Assembly (NCBI RefSeq): GCF_000720455.1
Contig: NZ_JOAK01000016.1
Coordinates: 248,001 to 312,000 of the forward strand
Direction of reading: 5' to 3'
DNA: 64,000 bases
Source of the DNA: Streptomyces virginiae
GTDB lineage: Bacteria; Actinomycetota; Actinomycetes; Streptomycetales; Streptomycetaceae
Below are positions 62,736-64,000 of the stretch, piece after piece. Within the stretch, counting starts at the first letter, position 1; every line of letters begins with the position of its first letter. Made by a program: the position numbers and the translations under genes. A model generated the notes under the pieces. It made no database searches, had not been told where the DNA came from, and worked only from the letters and a program-made list of their open reading frames with translations.

Positions 62736-64000
62736 TCAGAACCTGACGACGAAGTTGTTGACCGTGCCGGTGTTGCCGGTGATGACGTCGTCGACGCGGA
62801 GCTTCCACCAGCCGTTGACCGGCAGGTCGGTCCCGTTGACCGTGTAGGTCTTCTTGAAGACGCCCGACCCGGTGGACGTGCCGCTCGTGCCGGCCGCCTT
62901 GAGGGCGTGGAAGGAGCCGTCCGGGGCGATCAGGTCGATCTTGAGGTTGGACAGGGCCTGGTGCTCGACGTGCACGAACACCTGGAGCTTGTCGGACCCG
63001 ACACCGGACAGGCCGTCGGCCTTGGTCCAGATCTCCGTGTAGTTCTTGTCCGGGATCGCCTTCACGGTCTGGTTCTCGTACGAGGGGAAGCTGAGCGACC
63101 AGCCCTTGAGGTCACCGGTGGAACCACCGGCCGAGTCGGTGACCTTCAGCGTCCACGTGCCGTTCGCGGTCGCGTCGGTGGCGTCCACTCCGTAGGTGGT
63201 CTGGAGGGTGCCGCCGGCCTCGGAACCGTAGGGCTTGAGGGTGAAGGACTGGTTGTCGGGGCTCGTCAGGACGAGCCGCAGGTCACCGATCTTGGTGTGC
63301 GTGAGGTTGGTGTAGACCTGGAGCGGGCCGGAGGCGTTGCCGGGGATCTCCGAGACGTTGATGGTCGAGGAGAGGGTCCCGGTGTCGGGGATGACCTGGC
63401 TGGTGGTCTTCTCGAACGGCGTCGGGAAGATCAGCGACCAGGTGGTCAGCTTGCCCGCGTCGCCGTCGTCGGTGTCGGTCATCCGCAGCTTCCACTCGCC
63501 GTTGGCGGGCGAGTCGGAGGCGTCCACGGCGAACTGCGCGATGATGTTGTCGGCGCCGTCGGAGGCGCTGGCGTTCTTGAGCAGGTACGTCTTGCCGGTG
63601 GGCGAGAGGAGTTCCAGCTTGATGTCGCCCCGGTAGGCGTGGGTGATGTTGACGGACGCGGTGAGGTTCTTCGGCGCGTTGCCGGGGTACTCGGTCACGG
63701 TCACCGGCGAGACGACCGGCGTGCCGGGCGTGCCCGCACCGGTGGGGGCGTCGGGGATGTTCACGTCGAGGTCGTTGTCGACCTGGAAGGAGCGGGGCTT
63801 CTTGTCCGCCTCCGGCTTCGGCTCGATCGCCGTGACGGCCTTGCCGAGGTCGATGCGGGGCGTGCTCGTACCGCTGTAGGTGACCGAGGCGGCGCTGGTG
63901 GCGAGGAGCGACACCAGGCTGTCGATGCCCTCGGTGGGGTAGGTCTGCTTCAGCACGGCCAGGGCGCCGGCCACGTGCGGGGCGGCCATCGAGGTGCCGT
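62736..64000 (-). CDS. Subtilase (S8) C-terminal part with P-domain-like modules (partial)
   Basis: The gene runs off the right edge. The visible part begins inside the catalytic motif GTSMAAPHVAG, which carries the active-site Ser, then about 45 residues to the end of the S8 domain. Three proprotein convertase P/Homo B-like modules follow (VTEYPGNAPKNLTASVNITH, ISEIPGN-like ASGPLQVYTNLTH, and AIPDKNYTEIW), each ending in a WSL or WKLRV strand. Such domains stabilise or target secreted subtilases. The rest of the catalytic domain and signal lie outside the window. Confidence 0.87.
   Translation of the reverse strand, partial: GTSMAAPHVAGALAVLKQTYPTEGIDSLVSLLATSAASVTYSGTSTPRIDLGKAVTAIEPKPEADKKPRSFQVDNDLDVNIPDAPTGAGTPGTPVVSPVTVTEYPGNAPKNLTASVNITHAYRGDIKLELLSPTGKTYLLKNASASDGADNIIAQFAVDASDSPANGEWKLRMTDTDDGDAGKLTTWSLIFPTPFEKTTSQVIPDTGTLSSTINVSEIPGNASGPLQVYTNLTHTKIGDLRLVLTSPDNQSFTLKPYGSEAGGTLQTTYGVDATDATANGTWTLKVTDSAGGSTGDLKGWSLSFPSYENQTVKAIPDKNYTEIWTKADGLSGVGSDKLQVFVHVEHQALSNLKIDLIAPDGSFHALKAAGTSGTSTGSGVFKKTYTVNGTDLPVNGWWKLRVDDVITGNTGTVNNFVVRF

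Overview
The window is high-GC (about 72%) actinobacterial DNA, almost certainly from a Streptomyces or close relative. The signs are dense genes with GTG/TTG starts, a complete conservon (cvnA-E) ending in a CYP157-like P450, AfsR/SARP-type regulators, many secreted wall-lytic and hydrolytic enzymes, and a rare TTA codon in cvnC. No rRNA, tRNA, CRISPR array or intact insertion sequence was seen.

Layout. Positions 1-6600 hold secreted enzymes: a truncated Tat-exported glycosidase-like protein, two 'toolbox' proteins with different N-terminal wall-cleaving domains on the same seven-repeat propeller, an ArsR/AKR pair and a cutinase-like protein. Positions 6600-15400 hold a LuxR-SARP fusion regulator, a phosphoesterase, an amidase with an AtzG-like subunit, and a TetR/MFS/MBL-hydrolase regulon marked by five related operator copies, then a PP2C-type phosphatase. 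Positions 15500-22300 hold a Pyr_excise-like protein, an alcohol dehydrogenase, a spore-photoproduct-lyase-family protein, a GH64 beta-1,3-glucanase under a LacI-type box, a decayed SUKH-like gene, a STAS-like protein and a divergent SDR/TetR pair. Positions 22700-30100 hold the conservon facing a methyltransferase/terpene-synthase pair that may make a methylated (non-canonical) terpenoid. Positions 30200-41800 hold a class A beta-lactamase, a saccharopine-dehydrogenase-like/TetR/APC-permease locus with two identical 21-bp control elements, a TetR/serine hydrolase pair, hemerythrin, a GH15 hydrolase and an HSL-type esterase.

Positions 42000-59200 are the highlight: a ribosomal peptide (RiPP) cluster of the azole/dehydroamino-acid type. 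A SARP regulator precedes a tightly packed plus-strand operon: ThiF/RRE partner, YcaO-1, SagB-like azoline dehydrogenase, split LanB dehydratase (glutamylation and elimination proteins), an unusual RRE-like + M50 membrane protease fusion, ABC ATPase, ABC permease and YcaO-2. The 57-residue precursor is encoded convergently behind a shared hairpin terminator. Its predicted 21-residue core is Ser, Thr or Cys at every position except the final Ala. No second LanB-C-like [4+2] cyclase (pyridine synthase) is visible, so a linear goadsporin-like azole/dehydroamino-acid product is more likely than a classical thiopeptide, although the leader looks thiopeptide-like. Positions 59160-64000 return to ordinary genes: an M20 peptidase, a zinc-ribbon membrane protein, a lipoprotein, a small crystallin-like secreted protein and the C-terminal part of a subtilase with repeated P-domain-like modules.
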